Positions 17,777-27,478 of a stretch of 64,000 bases of DNA are shown here, piece after piece; within the stretch, counting starts at the first letter, position 1; every line of letters starts with the position of its first letter. The position numbers and the translations under genes were made by a program. The stretch comes from Ruegeria sp. A3M17 (GTDB taxonomy: Bacteria > Pseudomonadota > Alphaproteobacteria > Rhodobacterales > Rhodobacteraceae). The DNA lies in assembly GCF_003318255.1 (NCBI RefSeq), contig NZ_QOCF01000035.1, positions 1-64,000 on the forward strand, read 5' to 3'. A model generated the notes under the pieces. It ran no database searches and was not told the origin of the DNA. It worked only from the letters and a program-made list of their open reading frames with translations.

Positions 17777-19972
17777 TCAGTAGAAACTCTGCGGGTCGAT
17801 ATCCACGGTCAAACGCAGGTCGCCCTTCAGGCGCAAAGGCGCGATCCAACGGGCAATCGCGTCCTGAATCGGAGCGCCCTTGGGTGCCTTGACCAGCAAT
17901 CGCACGCGGTGTCTGCCGCGAATCCGCGCGATCGGGGCCGGTGCCGGACCAAACACCTGCGCGCCGATCTCGCGCAGCGGCGCATCGTTTCGGGCCATTG
18001 CATTTCCGATATCAAAAACTGGTCCAACCTCAGGTCCGGACAGGACGATCCCGGCCATACGGCCGTATGGCGGCACACCCGCCGCCTGCCGTCCGGCGGC
18101 TTCGGCCTTCCAGAAGCCCTCTTCGTCACCTGAAAGAATGGCGCGAATAACCGGATGCTCGGGCTGGAATGTCTGCAACAGGGCCTGCCCTGGCTTGTCC
18201 GCCCGGCCTGCCCGACCCGCGACTTGCCGCATCAACTGGAATGTCCGCTCAGCGGCACGCAGGTCTGCCCCGTGCAGACTGAGGTCGGCATCGATTACCC
18301 CGACCAAAGTCAGATTGGGAAAGTTGTGCCCCTTGGCAACCAGCTGCGTACCGATAACGATATCGGCATCGCCCTCGGCAATCTCTTCGATCTTAGCCTT
18401 CAGGGCGCGGGCCGAGCCGAACAAATCGGAACTCAGCATCGCGATCTTGGCATCGGGAAACGTCGCCTCGGCCTCTTCCGCCAACCGCTCGATCCCCGGA
18501 CCGACCGGGGCCAACTTGCCTTCGACGCCGCATGAGGGACATTCCTCGGGCATCGGCTTGGTCTCACCGCATTGGTGACACATCAGCCGTTTCAGAAACC
18601 GGTGCTCGACCATCCGCGCGTCGCAATGATCGCAGGCAATCTGTTCCCCGCAAGCGCGGCACAGGGTCACCGGCGCATATCCACGGCGGTTGATGAAAAG
18701 CAGCGATTGCTCACCCTTCTCGATCCGCTGCATCACCGCCTGCCGCAAAGACGGAGAAATCCAAGTCCCCGGTTGCATCTGTTCGGCCCGCATGTCGATG
18801 GGTTTCATCTCGGGCAACACTGCCGCCCCGAATCGCGAGGTCAGATCAACCCGGTCGTATTTTCCCGCCTCGGCGTTGGCCCAGCTTTCCAGCGAAGGTG
18901 TTGCGCTGGCCAGAATCACCCGCCCGCCACAAATGGCAGACCGCAGAACAGCCATGTCCCGCGCGCTGTAATGCACGCCGTCCTCTTGTTTGTAAGAGGT
19001 GTCGTGTTCCTCATCGACCACCACCAGGCCAAGGTTGCGAAACGGTAGGAACAAAGCTGACCGCGCACCAATCACCATTTGCGCATCCCCCTGCCCGACC
19101 ATTCGCCAGACCCGGCGGCGTTCCGTCATGGTCGCGCCGGAATGCCATTCGGCTGGGCGTGCACCGAACCGCGCCTCAACTCGTGTCAGGAATTCCGCTG
19201 TCAGAGCGATCTCGGGCAGCAGAACCAAGGCTTGTCGGCCCATGCGCAGCGCCTCGGCTACAGCCTCCAGATACACTTCGGTCTTGCCCGAACCCGTCAC
19301 GCCCTTAAGCAGCGTGGTTCCATATTCCCCGGACCGCTGGCCCTTCTGCAACTTCTCAACCGCCGCCGCCTGATCGTCGGTCAAAGCTTTGCCCGGTAAA
19401 TCCGGATCCAGATGCGGATAGGGCAAATCGCGCGGGCTGTCTTCTTCCCGTACAGCGCCCTGCTTGACCAACCCTTTGACGACCGAAGACGTCACGCCCG
19501 CCTGTTCGGCGAGTTCTTTCAGGGTAAATGCAAGCCCGCCATAGTCGCGCAGAACCTCCAGTACTCGGGTGCGCGCGTCTGTCATCCGATCCGGCGCGCC
19601 ATTGCCCAGCCGGTAAACCTTACGCATCGACGGCGGATCACCAAGCCCCGGCGCGCGCGTTGCCAGACGCAACATTGCGGGCATCGGCGTCAGAGTGTAA
19701 TCGGCAACCTTCCCCAGAAACAGCCGCATTTCTTCGCGCATTGGCGCGACCTCAAGCACGCGGATCACAGACCGCGCCTTGTTCAGGTCGAACCCGCCCT
19801 GTCCCGGCCCCCAGACGACACCCAGAACTTTACGCGGCCCCAGCGGGACCTCTACGAACGCCCCCAGAAAACAGCCCCCCTCGGGCGCCTTGTAATCCAG
19901 CGTCCGGTCCAGCGGTTGTGCGGTCAGAACCGCAACCAGCTCTCCGTGGTCGAAATACTCCTGAGTGCTCAA
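17777..19972 (-). CDS. priA: Primosomal replication restart helicase PriA
   Basis: DEAH-type 3'-5' helicase that reloads the replisome at stalled forks. The 731-aa protein has the N-terminal DNA-binding domain (about 1-105), Walker A G-V-T-G-S-G-K-T near residue 226, the V-V-D-E-E-H box, and two zinc clusters with C-R-A-C, C-D-H-C, C-H-Q-C and C-P-S-C cysteines between the helicase halves. The C-terminal helicase motif Q-V-A-G-R-A-G-R-A is present. The start is a TTG at 19970-19972, with AAGGA about eight bases upstream and no ATG nearby. It is divergent from the transaldolase gene. Confidence 0.96.
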   Translation of the reverse strand: MSTQEYFDHGELVAVLTAQPLDRTLDYKAPEGGCFLGAFVEVPLGPRKVLGVVWGPGQGGFDLNKARSVIRVLEVAPMREEMRLFLGKVADYTLTPMPAMLRLATRAPGLGDPPSMRKVYRLGNGAPDRMTDARTRVLEVLRDYGGLAFTLKELAEQAGVTSSVVKGLVKQGAVREEDSPRDLPYPHLDPDLPGKALTDDQAAAVEKLQKGQRSGEYGTTLLKGVTGSGKTEVYLEAVAEALRMGRQALVLLPEIALTAEFLTRVEARFGARPAEWHSGATMTERRRVWRMVGQGDAQMVIGARSALFLPFRNLGLVVVDEEHDTSYKQEDGVHYSARDMAVLRSAICGGRVILASATPSLESWANAEAGKYDRVDLTSRFGAAVLPEMKPIDMRAEQMQPGTWISPSLRQAVMQRIEKGEQSLLFINRRGYAPVTLCRACGEQIACDHCDARMVEHRFLKRLMCHQCGETKPMPEECPSCGVEGKLAPVGPGIERLAEEAEATFPDAKIAMLSSDLFGSARALKAKIEEIAEGDADIVIGTQLVAKGHNFPNLTLVGVIDADLSLHGADLRAAERTFQLMRQVAGRAGRADKPGQALLQTFQPEHPVIRAILSGDEEGFWKAEAAGRQAAGVPPYGRMAGIVLSGPEVGPVFDIGNAMARNDAPLREIGAQVFGPAPAPIARIRGRHRVRLLVKAPKGAPIQDAIARWIAPLRLKGDLRLTVDIDPQSFY

Positions 19973-20062
19973 CGCTTATCCTTGGGCTCGGGGGTTCCAG
20001 CATGGGTCTCTTTGAGGTAAAGCCATCCGCGACCAAGGCCAACCCATCAAAGGACTGCCCGC

Positions 20063-20716
20063 ATGAAATTCTTCGTAGATACAGCCGAGATCGACGCCAT
20101 TGCCGAACTGAACGATCTGGGCATGGTGGACGGCGTGACCACCAACCCGTCGCTGATCCTGAAATCAGGCCGTGACATTCTGGAAGTGACCAAGGAAATC
20201 TGTGATCTGGTCGACGGACCCGTTTCGGCCGAAGTTGTAGCCACCGAAGCTGACGACATGATCGCTGAGGGCCGTAAGCTGGCCAAAATCGCGCCGAATA
20301 TCGCCGTGAAAGTTCCGCTGACATGGGCTGGCCTGAAAACTTGCAAGACGCTCAGCGACGAAGGCCAGATGGTCAACGTCACACTCTGCTTCTCGACAAA
20401 CCAGGCGCTTCTGGCCGCAAAGGCGGGCGCAACGTTCATCTCGCCCTTCATTGGTCGTCTGGATGACATCAACCTTGATGGCATGGATCTGATCGCGGAT
20501 ATCCGTCAGGTCTATGACAATTACGGCTTTGAAACCGAAATTCTAGCCGCTTCAATCCGCACCGTGAACCACGTGACCGACAGCGCCCGCATCGGTGCTG
20601 ACGTGATCACCGCACCGCCTGCCGTGATCAAGAAACTGGCCGATCACCCGTTGACAGACAAAGGTCTGGAAACCTTCCTGGCCGACTGGGCCAAGACCGG
20701 TCAGAAAATCCTCTGA
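20063..20716 (+). CDS. Fructose-6-phosphate aldolase / short transaldolase
   Basis: A 217-aa TIM-barrel enzyme of the TalC/FSA class. The Schiff-base lysine is in I-A-V-K-V-P-L-T near residue 86, and the family signature [10 protein letters not shown] lies near residue 27. Members either cleave fructose 6-phosphate or act as transaldolases in the pentose phosphate pathway; the sequence does not settle which, though most alphaproteobacterial short forms are annotated as transaldolase. It is the first plus-strand gene after divergent priA, and is followed by a hairpin. Confidence 0.93.
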   Translation: MKFFVDTAEIDAIAELNDLGMVDGVTTNPSLILKSGRDILEVTKEICDLVDGPVSAEVVATEADDMIAEGRKLAKIAPNIAVKVPLTWAGLKTCKTLSDEGQMVNVTLCFSTNQALLAAKAGATFISPFIGRLDDINLDGMDLIADIRQVYDNYGFETEILAASIRTVNHVTDSARIGADVITAPPAVIKKLADHPLTDKGLETFLADWAKTGQKIL

Positions 20717-20730
20717 CCCTTTGCGCGACC

Positions 20731-20754
20731 GCGCGGCACCGTTAGGTGCCGCGC
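20731..20754 (+). terminator. GC-rich hairpin after the transaldolase gene
   Basis: GCGCGGCACC and GGTGCCGCGC form a perfect 10-bp stem with a GTTA loop, 15 bases past the stop codon. No T-tract follows, so termination would be weak or Rho-assisted; it may mainly protect the mRNA 3' end. Confidence 0.55.
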
Positions 20755-20911
20755 CCGGCCCAACTGCCAAGCCTTGATCTTTGATCAAAGCTTCGCAGGC
20801 GGGAGCCGCAGGTCACAGTGGGAATGAAATGCACCGCCAATGCATTTTTTCCAAGGAAACCGCTATAACTCATGTTATAAGCCCCTCAACAAAAAAAAGA
20901 CCGAGCGGGAC

Positions 20912-21619
20912 ATGAGCAGTAACACCAAACTCCAGGACAACTTGCGCGCCGCGATTCTGGCCAAACCAGACGCTGTGCTGGACGACAAGGACCTGATGCA
21001 GGCACTTGTGACGGCCAACGAACAGGCGCGCGGCGACAATGTCATCGACCTGCGCGGCATCGCCATGCAACGGCTCGAGGAACGGCTGGACAGGCTGGAA
21101 GACACCCACCGGTCCGTCATCGCCGCAGCATATGAAAACCTTGCGGGCACAAATCAGGTGCATCGTGCCGTTATCCGCATGCTGGAACCGGCCGAGTTCG
21201 AAGATTTCCTGCGCACGCTCGGCTCGGATGTGGTCGAAATCCTGCGCGTTGATCGCATCAAGCTGATTCTGGAATCCACAGCAACGCAGGATGACCCCGC
21301 CATCGACACTCTGGGCGGCGTTCTGTCCGTAGTCGAACCCGGCTTCGTGGACAATTACCTGACCTTCGACCGCGGCGGCCCCGCCCGCGACGTGGTTCTG
21401 CGCGAGATCCTCCACCCGACGCACAGAATTTTCGGGCCCAACGCAGATCACCTGCGGTCCGAGGCTTGCTTGCGGTTGGATCTGGGTGAGGGCCGGTTGC
21501 CGGGCATGATCGTGATGAGCGCAAGGGACCGCAATCATTTCTCGCCGCAGCTGGGCACTGATCTTCTGTCGTTCTTCGCTGGCGTCTTCGAACGCTCGAT
21601 GCGCCACTGGTTGTCGTGA
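20912..21619 (+). CDS. DUF484-family protein
   Basis: A 235-aa cytoplasmic protein of the DUF484 family, distantly GAF-like, with an N-terminal helix pair and R-L-E-E-R-L-D-R-L-E-D-T-H-R near residues 50-63. Function is unknown. DUF484 genes commonly sit directly before xerC, as here, with a 4-base GTGA overlap that implies translational coupling. I use ATG 20912 because the family begins near this point; the frame is open to 20840 without an obvious signal. Confidence 0.87.
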   Translation: MSSNTKLQDNLRAAILAKPDAVLDDKDLMQALVTANEQARGDNVIDLRGIAMQRLEERLDRLEDTHRSVIAAAYENLAGTNQVHRAVIRMLEPAEFEDFLRTLGSDVVEILRVDRIKLILESTATQDDPAIDTLGGVLSVVEPGFVDNYLTFDRGGPARDVVLREILHPTHRIFGPNADHLRSEACLRLDLGEGRLPGMIVMSARDRNHFSPQLGTDLLSFFAGVFERSMRHWLS

Positions 21620-22536
21620 GCCTGATCTCACCCGCCTGCCGCAACGCGTTACAGTATTGGCTGGACAGCCTGAGCGCGCTGGCGGGGCGATCGGAAAACA
21701 CCCAGGCCGCCTATCGTGGTGATGTCACCGATTTCCTGTCTTTTATGACACTACATCACAGTGAACAGCAGGGATTGGCAGCGCTGGCCCGGATCACCGT
21801 GTCCGACATGCGCGCCTGGATGGCCGATCAGCGCAGCACGGGAGTTGGCGCGCGATCGCTGGCGCGCAAGCTGTCGGCGGTCAAAAGCTTCTACCGATGG
21901 CTGGCCGAGCGGGAAGGCTTCGAACCCACCGCCGTCCTGTCCACACGCGCGCCAAAGTTTACTCAAAAACTCCCCCGCCCGCTGGCCGAAGACGCGGCGC
22001 GCGCGATGATCGACACGGTCGAACTTCAGTCGTCAAACGACTGGGTCTCGGCGCGCGACGTTGCTGTCGTTACATTGCTCTATGGCTGCGGTTTGCGCAT
22101 ATCTGAGGCGCTGTCCCTGTCAGGAAGCGACGCACCTTTGCCGGGTAGCTTGCGTATTGTGGGAAAGGGCGGAAAGGAACGCATCGTTCCGGTGATCCCG
22201 GTTGCCCGAACCGCCGTTGATCGTTATCTGCAGCTTTGTCCGCATCCACAATCCAAAGAAAAAGCCTTGTTCCGCGGAGTGCGGGGCGGTGCCCTCAATC
22301 CGCGCGCAATTCAGGGCGTGATGGCCAAGGCACGCATGCAGCTTGGCCTGCCCGCAACCGCCACACCACACGCTTTAAGGCACAGTTTTGCCACCCACCT
22401 GCTGTCTGCTGGGGGTGATCTGCGCGCCATTCAGGAATTGCTGGGCCATGCCTCGCTTTCCACCACGCAGGCCTATACTGCCGTGGATACGGCCCGACTG
22501 ATGGAAGTCTACAACCGCGCCCACCCCAAGGCCTGA
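21616..22536 (+). CDS. xerC: Tyrosine recombinase XerC
   Basis: Site-specific recombinase (306 aa) that with XerD resolves chromosome dimers at dif. The N-terminal SAM-like domain (about 1-100) contains R-S-E-N-T-Q-A-A-Y-R-G-D-V. The catalytic domain shows C-G-L-R-I-S-E-A-L (first Arg), H-A-L-R-H-S-F-A-T-H-L-L (His, Arg), L-G-H-A-S-L-S-T-T-Q and the tyrosine in A-Y-T. The GTG start overlaps the DUF484 stop. Context and length argue for chromosomal XerC rather than a phage integrase. Confidence 0.95.
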   Translation: MSLISPACRNALQYWLDSLSALAGRSENTQAAYRGDVTDFLSFMTLHHSEQQGLAALARITVSDMRAWMADQRSTGVGARSLARKLSAVKSFYRWLAEREGFEPTAVLSTRAPKFTQKLPRPLAEDAARAMIDTVELQSSNDWVSARDVAVVTLLYGCGLRISEALSLSGSDAPLPGSLRIVGKGGKERIVPVIPVARTAVDRYLQLCPHPQSKEKALFRGVRGGALNPRAIQGVMAKARMQLGLPATATPHALRHSFATHLLSAGGDLRAIQELLGHASLSTTQAYTAVDTARLMEVYNRAHPKA

Positions 22537-22621
22537 TCCCAGGTCCCACGATGACGTCTAGGCTGTACCCTTACCCGGCTTTTAGTTTGCATCTGCAGCG
22601 CGCATCGTCCAAGAGACACAA

Positions 22622-23317
22622 ATGACAATAAAACTCAAAGCCCTTTCCGTACATTTGTTCACCGCGACCGGCGCCGTCTTTGCAATGTTGGCCATGCTGG
22701 CCGCGGTCGAGGAAAAGTGGAGCCTTATGTATCTGTGGCTCGTGATCTCGTTCATCGTGGACGGAATCGACGGCCCGCTTGCGCGCCACTACCATGTCAA
22801 AAAGAACGCACCGGAATTTGACGGTGTTCTGCTGGACCTGATCATCGACTATCTGACCTACGTGTTCATTCCGGCCTTCGCGCTGTTCAAATCGGGGCTG
22901 ATGGACGGTTGGACCGGCTGGTTTGCGATCATCGTGATCACCTTTGCTAGCGCCATGTATTTCGCGGACACGCGGATGAAGACCAAGGACAACTCGTTCT
23001 CTGGATTTCCGGGTTGCTGGAACATGTTCGTCATCGTGATCTTCGCGCTTGAGCCCAATTTCTGGGTGATCCTGCTGCTGGTGTCGCTGCTGTCGCTGGC
23101 GATGTTCCTACCGTTGAAGTTCATTCACCCGGTGCGGACGGAACGCTGGCGTAACGTGTCACTGCCGATCGCGTTCGCCTGGACGTTCTTCGCCGGTTGG
23201 GCGGCCTGGGTCGATTTCCATCCTGAAAGCTGGGCGCATTGGGGGTTGGTAATTACAAGCCTCTACCTGGTTTCAGCTGGTATTGCGCAGCAACTTGTCC
23301 CGCTGCGCAACAACTAA
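22622..23317 (+). CDS. pcs: Phosphatidylcholine synthase
   Basis: Inner-membrane CDP-alcohol phosphotransferase that condenses CDP-diacylglycerol with choline to make phosphatidylcholine directly. The signature D-G-x2-A-R-x8-11-G-x3-D-x3-D is visible in D-G-P-L-A-R with D-G-V-L-L-D-L-I-I-D (about residues 49-78). About seven or eight membrane segments fill the 231 residues. This one-step route is typical of Rhizobiales and Rhodobacterales. The gene follows xerC by 85 bp and converges on the GreA-like gene. Confidence 0.92.
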   Translation: MTIKLKALSVHLFTATGAVFAMLAMLAAVEEKWSLMYLWLVISFIVDGIDGPLARHYHVKKNAPEFDGVLLDLIIDYLTYVFIPAFALFKSGLMDGWTGWFAIIVITFASAMYFADTRMKTKDNSFSGFPGCWNMFVIVIFALEPNFWVILLLVSLLSLAMFLPLKFIHPVRTERWRNVSLPIAFAWTFFAGWAAWVDFHPESWAHWGLVITSLYLVSAGIAQQLVPLRNN

Positions 23318-23320
23318 ACG

Positions 23321-23788
23321 TTACAGGATTTCCTCAACCTCGAACTCAGTGCCGTTATGGGTGAATGCATCACCCTCTTGCAGACCGGTCATGGTCAGGT
23401 AGATCGGGCTTTGGGTTGAGATGCCCATATATGTCTTACCGTCGACCTCAAAGCGAGTCGTTGAGACACAGACCACGAAACGGCGGTTGTTGAACTTGAC
23501 AACAGCGCCCGGCTGAACCCGGTCCGTCAGGCTGAAATCCGTGTTCTCGATCACATCAATCTTGGCGTGATGCGCGTGAACGGGCGCATCGAACGCTGCC
23601 GCCAGATCTGCATTCTCGCGTGAGGCGGCGATGTCATCCTTGTCATGCCCTTCGCGGTCGTCCAGCTGCGAGTCCTTGAGAAATGCGTCGTAATGCGCCT
23701 GCGCAGTTGCCAGTTCCTGCTCTTCCAGCGACATCAGGCGGTCTATGATGGCCTTTTTGCGAGCGGCCGGGTCTGTATGGGCGGTCAT
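23321..23788 (-). CDS. GreA/GreB-like transcription factor
   Basis: A 155-aa acidic protein, close to GreA in length. The C-terminal half (about 90-155) resembles the GreA/GreB FKBP-like domain: a G-A-V-V-K strand, G-I-S-T-Q-S-P-I-Y in the place of the I-S-x-x-S-P-x segment, and a G-D-A-F turn. The N-terminal half is a predicted coiled coil with acidic residues (D-D-R-E, D-K-D-D-I) where Gre factors place catalytic acids. It may bind the RNA polymerase secondary channel. It is not the main greA, and it converges tightly (3 bp) on pcs. AAGGA lies about nine bases before the ATG. Confidence 0.6.
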   Translation of the reverse strand: MTAHTDPAARKKAIIDRLMSLEEQELATAQAHYDAFLKDSQLDDREGHDKDDIAASRENADLAAAFDAPVHAHHAKIDVIENTDFSLTDRVQPGAVVKFNNRRFVVCVSTTRFEVDGKTYMGISTQSPIYLTMTGLQEGDAFTHNGTEFEVEEIL

Positions 23789-23864
23789 GCAATACGGTCC
23801 TTCAAATTCAGTAACTGATATAAGTTGGGCCGCGAACTCTGGGATTGCAACTGGTTTTCGCAGC

Positions 23865-24326
23865 TCAGATCAGCAGGCCCGCCGCGCGTTCATGGCGCAG
23901 AAGGGCCACTTTGGTCTCGACCCCACCATCGCCCGAGAACCCGCCCAGACCATTGGCAGACAGTACCCGATGGCAAGGTATGATCACCGGAATGGGGTTC
24001 GCGCCGCAGGCCTGACCCACCGGTTGCGGTGGTTGCCCAAGCTCTTTCGCGATGTCCCCATACGTTCGGGTCTCGCCCAGCGGAATGGCATACATCAGAT
24101 CGCAGACATTGCGCTGAAAGTCTGACCCGGCAACACGATACGGCAGATCGAACCGTTCGAGACGCCCCTCGTTATAGGCGGCCAACTGTGCGGCGGCTTC
24201 CTGCAACAGAGGTGTGTCCGGCCCGTCGTCCTGGCCATCCCACACAAGGCGTGTGATGGCGCCATCTGTTTCTTCAATGCCAAGGCGGCCAAACTGCGTA
24301 TCAACGGAAATCATCGGCATGGACAC
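23865..24326 (-). CDS. ogt: Methylated-DNA-protein-cysteine methyltransferase
   Basis: Suicide DNA-repair enzyme that moves the methyl group from O6-methylguanine to its own cysteine. The active site I-P-C-H-R-V is near residue 118, preceded by G-Q-A-C-G-A-N-P and followed by G-G-F-S-G-D. The 153-aa length fits the Ogt type without an Ada regulatory domain. The start could be GTG 24326 or an ATG at 24320 or 24314; none has a strong ribosome site. It lies past the ileS terminator, so it has its own promoter or depends on readthrough. Confidence 0.93.
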   Translation of the reverse strand: MSMPMISVDTQFGRLGIEETDGAITRLVWDGQDDGPDTPLLQEAAAQLAAYNEGRLERFDLPYRVAGSDFQRNVCDLMYAIPLGETRTYGDIAKELGQPPQPVGQACGANPIPVIIPCHRVLSANGLGGFSGDGGVETKVALLRHERAAGLLI

Positions 24327-24367
24327 AGCGTTTCAGATCACCGGGGCCAGTGCAAGCGAGGAAAGAA

Positions 24368-24395
24368 AAACCCCCGGCAGTCACGCCGGGGGTTT
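24368..24395 (-). terminator. Rho-independent terminator of ileS (bidirectional)
   Basis: AAACCCCCGGC and GCCGGGGGTTT form a perfect 11-bp stem with a 6-base loop, six bases past the ileS stop. On the minus strand it is followed by TTCTTTCC; on the plus strand by ATTTTTTT, so it can stop transcription in both directions. Confidence 0.9.
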
Positions 24396-24401
24396 ATTTT
24401 T

Positions 24402-27314
24402 TTAGCCCAGCGCTTCGTCGCAGCGCCCACACACACCCGCGTGGGAATGCCGACCAACGTCCGGCAGGATTTTCCAGCAGCGCTGACATTTCTCGCCATC
24501 TGCTTTTTCGAAGACGACGCCCACCCCTTCGATTTCAGGCACGCGGAATGCCTCGGCTGGGGCCGGGTCGCCCGAAACGGTCAGGCCAGACGTGATGCAC
24601 ATGTCATCCACGTCAAAGGTTGCCAGCAGGTCGCGGGTGTCACTGTCCTCGACATGCACGATCGGCGCGGCCTCAAGGCTCGAACCGATGACCTTGTCCT
24701 GACGCTGGATTTCCAACGCAGCAGTCACGGCACGACGCACGCGACGGATTTTGGACATGCCAGCCTCTAGTTCGGCGTTGCGCCAATCGGTGGGTGTATC
24801 CGGAAAATCCACCAGATGGACCGAGCTGTCATCGCCGGGGAACCGCTCCAGCCAGACCTCTTCCATGGTGAAGACCAGAACCGGGGCCAGCCAGGTGGTC
24901 AGGCGGTGGAACAGGATATCCAGAACGGTACGGGCCGAGCGGCGGCGCAGGTTGTCGCCATCGCAGTACAGCGCATCCTTGCGGACGTCGAAATAGAACG
25001 ACGACAGATCGACCGTGGCAAAGGTGAACACGGCGCTGAACACACCCTGAAAGTCGAAAGACGCATAGCCTTTGCGCACCTGCTCATCCAGATCGGCCAG
25101 ACGGCTGAGAACCCAGCGTTCCAGGCGCGGCATATCTTCAGGCGCGACGCGATCCGCTTCGGTGAAGTCGGCCAGCGAGCCCAGCATGAACCGCATGGTG
25201 TTGCGCAAGCGGCGATAGCTGTCGGCGGTTCCTTTCAGAATCTCCGGCCCGATCCGCTGGTCGGCAGTGTAATCCGTCTGGGCAACCCACAGGCGCAGGA
25301 TATCGGCACCATATTGCTCGATCACCTTTTCCGGCACGATGGTGTTGCCCAGCGATTTGGACATCTTGTTGCCCTTGGCATCCAGCGTGAAGCCGTGGGT
25401 CACCACGTTGCGATACGGCGCACGACCCTTGGTGCCGCAGGCCTGCAGCATCGATGAATGGAACCAACCGCGGTGCTGATCGGTGCCTTCCATGTAAACG
25501 TCTGCGATACCGTCTTCGGTGCCATCCTCACGGTCGCGCAGAACGAAGGCGTGGGTCGAGCCCGAGTCGAACCACACATCCAACACGTCGAATACCTGCT
25601 CGTAATCATCCGGGTTGGTGATACCGTCGAGGATCTTCTCTTTAAAGCCGTCCGTGTACCAGACATCTGCACCGTCTTTCTCGAACGCCGCCTTGATGCG
25701 GTTGTTGAGCTCTTCGTTGCGCAGCAGATAATCCGCGTCGGTGGGCAAGGCCCCTTTCTTGGTAAAACAGGTCAGTGGCACACCCCAGGCGCGCTGGCGG
25801 GACAGAACCCAATCCGGGCGCGCTTCGATCATCGAATACAGACGGTTGCGACCGGTCTGCGGCGTCCACTTCACCAGCTCGTCGATTGAGCGCAAGGCGC
25901 GTTCGCGGATGGAATCGCCCATCTGACCCATGCCGTCATCTAGCTTGCGGTCAACGGATGCAAACCACTGCGGCGTGTTGCGATAGATGATCGGTGCCTT
26001 TGAGCGCCAAGAATGCGGATAGCTGTGCTTGATCTTGCCACGCGCCAGCAGGCCCCCGACCTCGACCAGCTTGTCGATGACGGCCTTGTTCGCGTCACCT
26101 TCGCCGCCCTTGCGGGACAGGATGTACTTGCCGCCAAAGAACGGCAGATCGGCGCGGAAAGAGCCGTCATCCATCACGTTATAGGTGATAACCTGCTCAA
26201 GCATGCCCAGATCACGGTAGAGTTCGAATTCCTCCATACCGTGCGACGGCGCACAGTGGACGAAGCCGGTTCCTTCGGTGTCGGTTACAAACTCAGCCGC
26301 GCGGAAGTCGCGGATGTCGTCCCATTCGCCATTGCCACCTTCGGCCCCGGCCAGCGGGTGAGTCAGTTGAACGCCTGCCAGCTCATCCGCAGACACGTCA
26401 CGTACGCGCGTCCACTGATCGTCGTTCAGGCGAGCGCGGCCCAGCACATCGGCGGCCAGATTGTCGGCCAGCAGGAACTTGTCTCCGGCACTAGCCCAGC
26501 ATTCTTCTGGAGCTCCAGTGACTTCGTAGAGGCCGTAAGAGATGTCCTTACCGTACACGACCGCCTTGTTCGACGGCATCGTCCATGGCGTCGTTGTCCA
26601 GATCACAACAAACGCGTCATCCAGATCGCCCGCGTTCACGACCTCGAACTTCACCCAGATGGTGAAGCTTTCCTTGTCGTGATACTCGACCTCGGCCTCA
26701 GCCAGGGCGGTTTTCTCGATCGGCGACCACATCACGGGTTTCGAACCCTGATAAAGCGTGCCGTTCATTAGGAACTTCATGAACTCGTCAGCGATCACGG
26801 CCTCGGCGTGATAGTCCATGGTGATATAGGGGTCAGGCCAGTTGCCGGTGATGCCCAGACGCTTAAACTCTTCGCGCTGGACGTCGATCCAGCCTTCGGC
26901 GAACTTGCGGCATTCCTGACGGAAGTCGACAACGTTCACCTCGTCCTTGTTCTTGCCCTTCTTGCGATACTGTTCCTCGATCTTCCATTCGATCGGCAGG
27001 CCGTGGCAGTCCCATCCCGGCACATAGCGCGCGTCATGACCCATCATCTGATGGCTGCGTACGATCATGTCCTTGATGGTCTTGTTCAGCGCGTGGCCGA
27101 TATGCAGGTGACCGTTGGCGTAGGGGGGGCCGTCATGCAGGGTAAAGGGCGTGCGGCCCTCTTTCTCGCGCAGACGGTCATAGACGCCGATCTCTTCCCA
27201 GCGATCCAGCCATGCGGGTTCGCGCTTGGGCAGGCCAGCGCGCATGGGGAAATCGGTTTTGGGCAGGTTCAGCGTGTCTTTGTAGTCAGGTGTTTCGGTC
27301 GTGTCGGCGCACAT
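24402..27314 (-). CDS. ileS: Isoleucyl-tRNA synthetase
   Basis: Class I synthetase (970 aa) charging isoleucine tRNAs, with editing of valine. The HIGH motif is in G-H-L-H-I-G-H-A-L-N (about residue 70), KMSKS in G-N-K-M-S-K-S-L-G-N near 650, and a long CP1 editing domain lies between. The C-terminal zinc site is visible as C-Q-R-C-W-K and C-G-R-C. This is the bacterial type 1 form. AGGA lies upstream of the ATG. A 164-bp gap precedes it, and a strong terminator follows. Confidence 0.98.
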   Translation of the reverse strand: MCADTTETPDYKDTLNLPKTDFPMRAGLPKREPAWLDRWEEIGVYDRLREKEGRTPFTLHDGPPYANGHLHIGHALNKTIKDMIVRSHQMMGHDARYVPGWDCHGLPIEWKIEEQYRKKGKNKDEVNVVDFRQECRKFAEGWIDVQREEFKRLGITGNWPDPYITMDYHAEAVIADEFMKFLMNGTLYQGSKPVMWSPIEKTALAEAEVEYHDKESFTIWVKFEVVNAGDLDDAFVVIWTTTPWTMPSNKAVVYGKDISYGLYEVTGAPEECWASAGDKFLLADNLAADVLGRARLNDDQWTRVRDVSADELAGVQLTHPLAGAEGGNGEWDDIRDFRAAEFVTDTEGTGFVHCAPSHGMEEFELYRDLGMLEQVITYNVMDDGSFRADLPFFGGKYILSRKGGEGDANKAVIDKLVEVGGLLARGKIKHSYPHSWRSKAPIIYRNTPQWFASVDRKLDDGMGQMGDSIRERALRSIDELVKWTPQTGRNRLYSMIEARPDWVLSRQRAWGVPLTCFTKKGALPTDADYLLRNEELNNRIKAAFEKDGADVWYTDGFKEKILDGITNPDDYEQVFDVLDVWFDSGSTHAFVLRDREDGTEDGIADVYMEGTDQHRGWFHSSMLQACGTKGRAPYRNVVTHGFTLDAKGNKMSKSLGNTIVPEKVIEQYGADILRLWVAQTDYTADQRIGPEILKGTADSYRRLRNTMRFMLGSLADFTEADRVAPEDMPRLERWVLSRLADLDEQVRKGYASFDFQGVFSAVFTFATVDLSSFYFDVRKDALYCDGDNLRRRSARTVLDILFHRLTTWLAPVLVFTMEEVWLERFPGDDSSVHLVDFPDTPTDWRNAELEAGMSKIRRVRRAVTAALEIQRQDKVIGSSLEAAPIVHVEDSDTRDLLATFDVDDMCITSGLTVSGDPAPAEAFRVPEIEGVGVVFEKADGEKCQRCWKILPDVGRHSHAGVCGRCDEALG

Positions 27315-27478
27315 TGGGGGCGTCCTCAGGATGATCTTGACGTGTGTGGATCGAAGCGGTCAGTGCGAATTCTCAAGCACCTTTGCCCGGCGTCTCGCGA
27401 TATCAGAGCGCCGGGGATATAATTCGAATAATGATGGCCATCCGGTCATACATGGCCGCGCTTATAGGACGCCCACGC

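Noticed and set aside
20762-20800. The self-complementary CTTTGATCAAAG region after the transaldolase gene
   Set aside because: It is short, and neither a terminator nor a regulator site can be supported from it.
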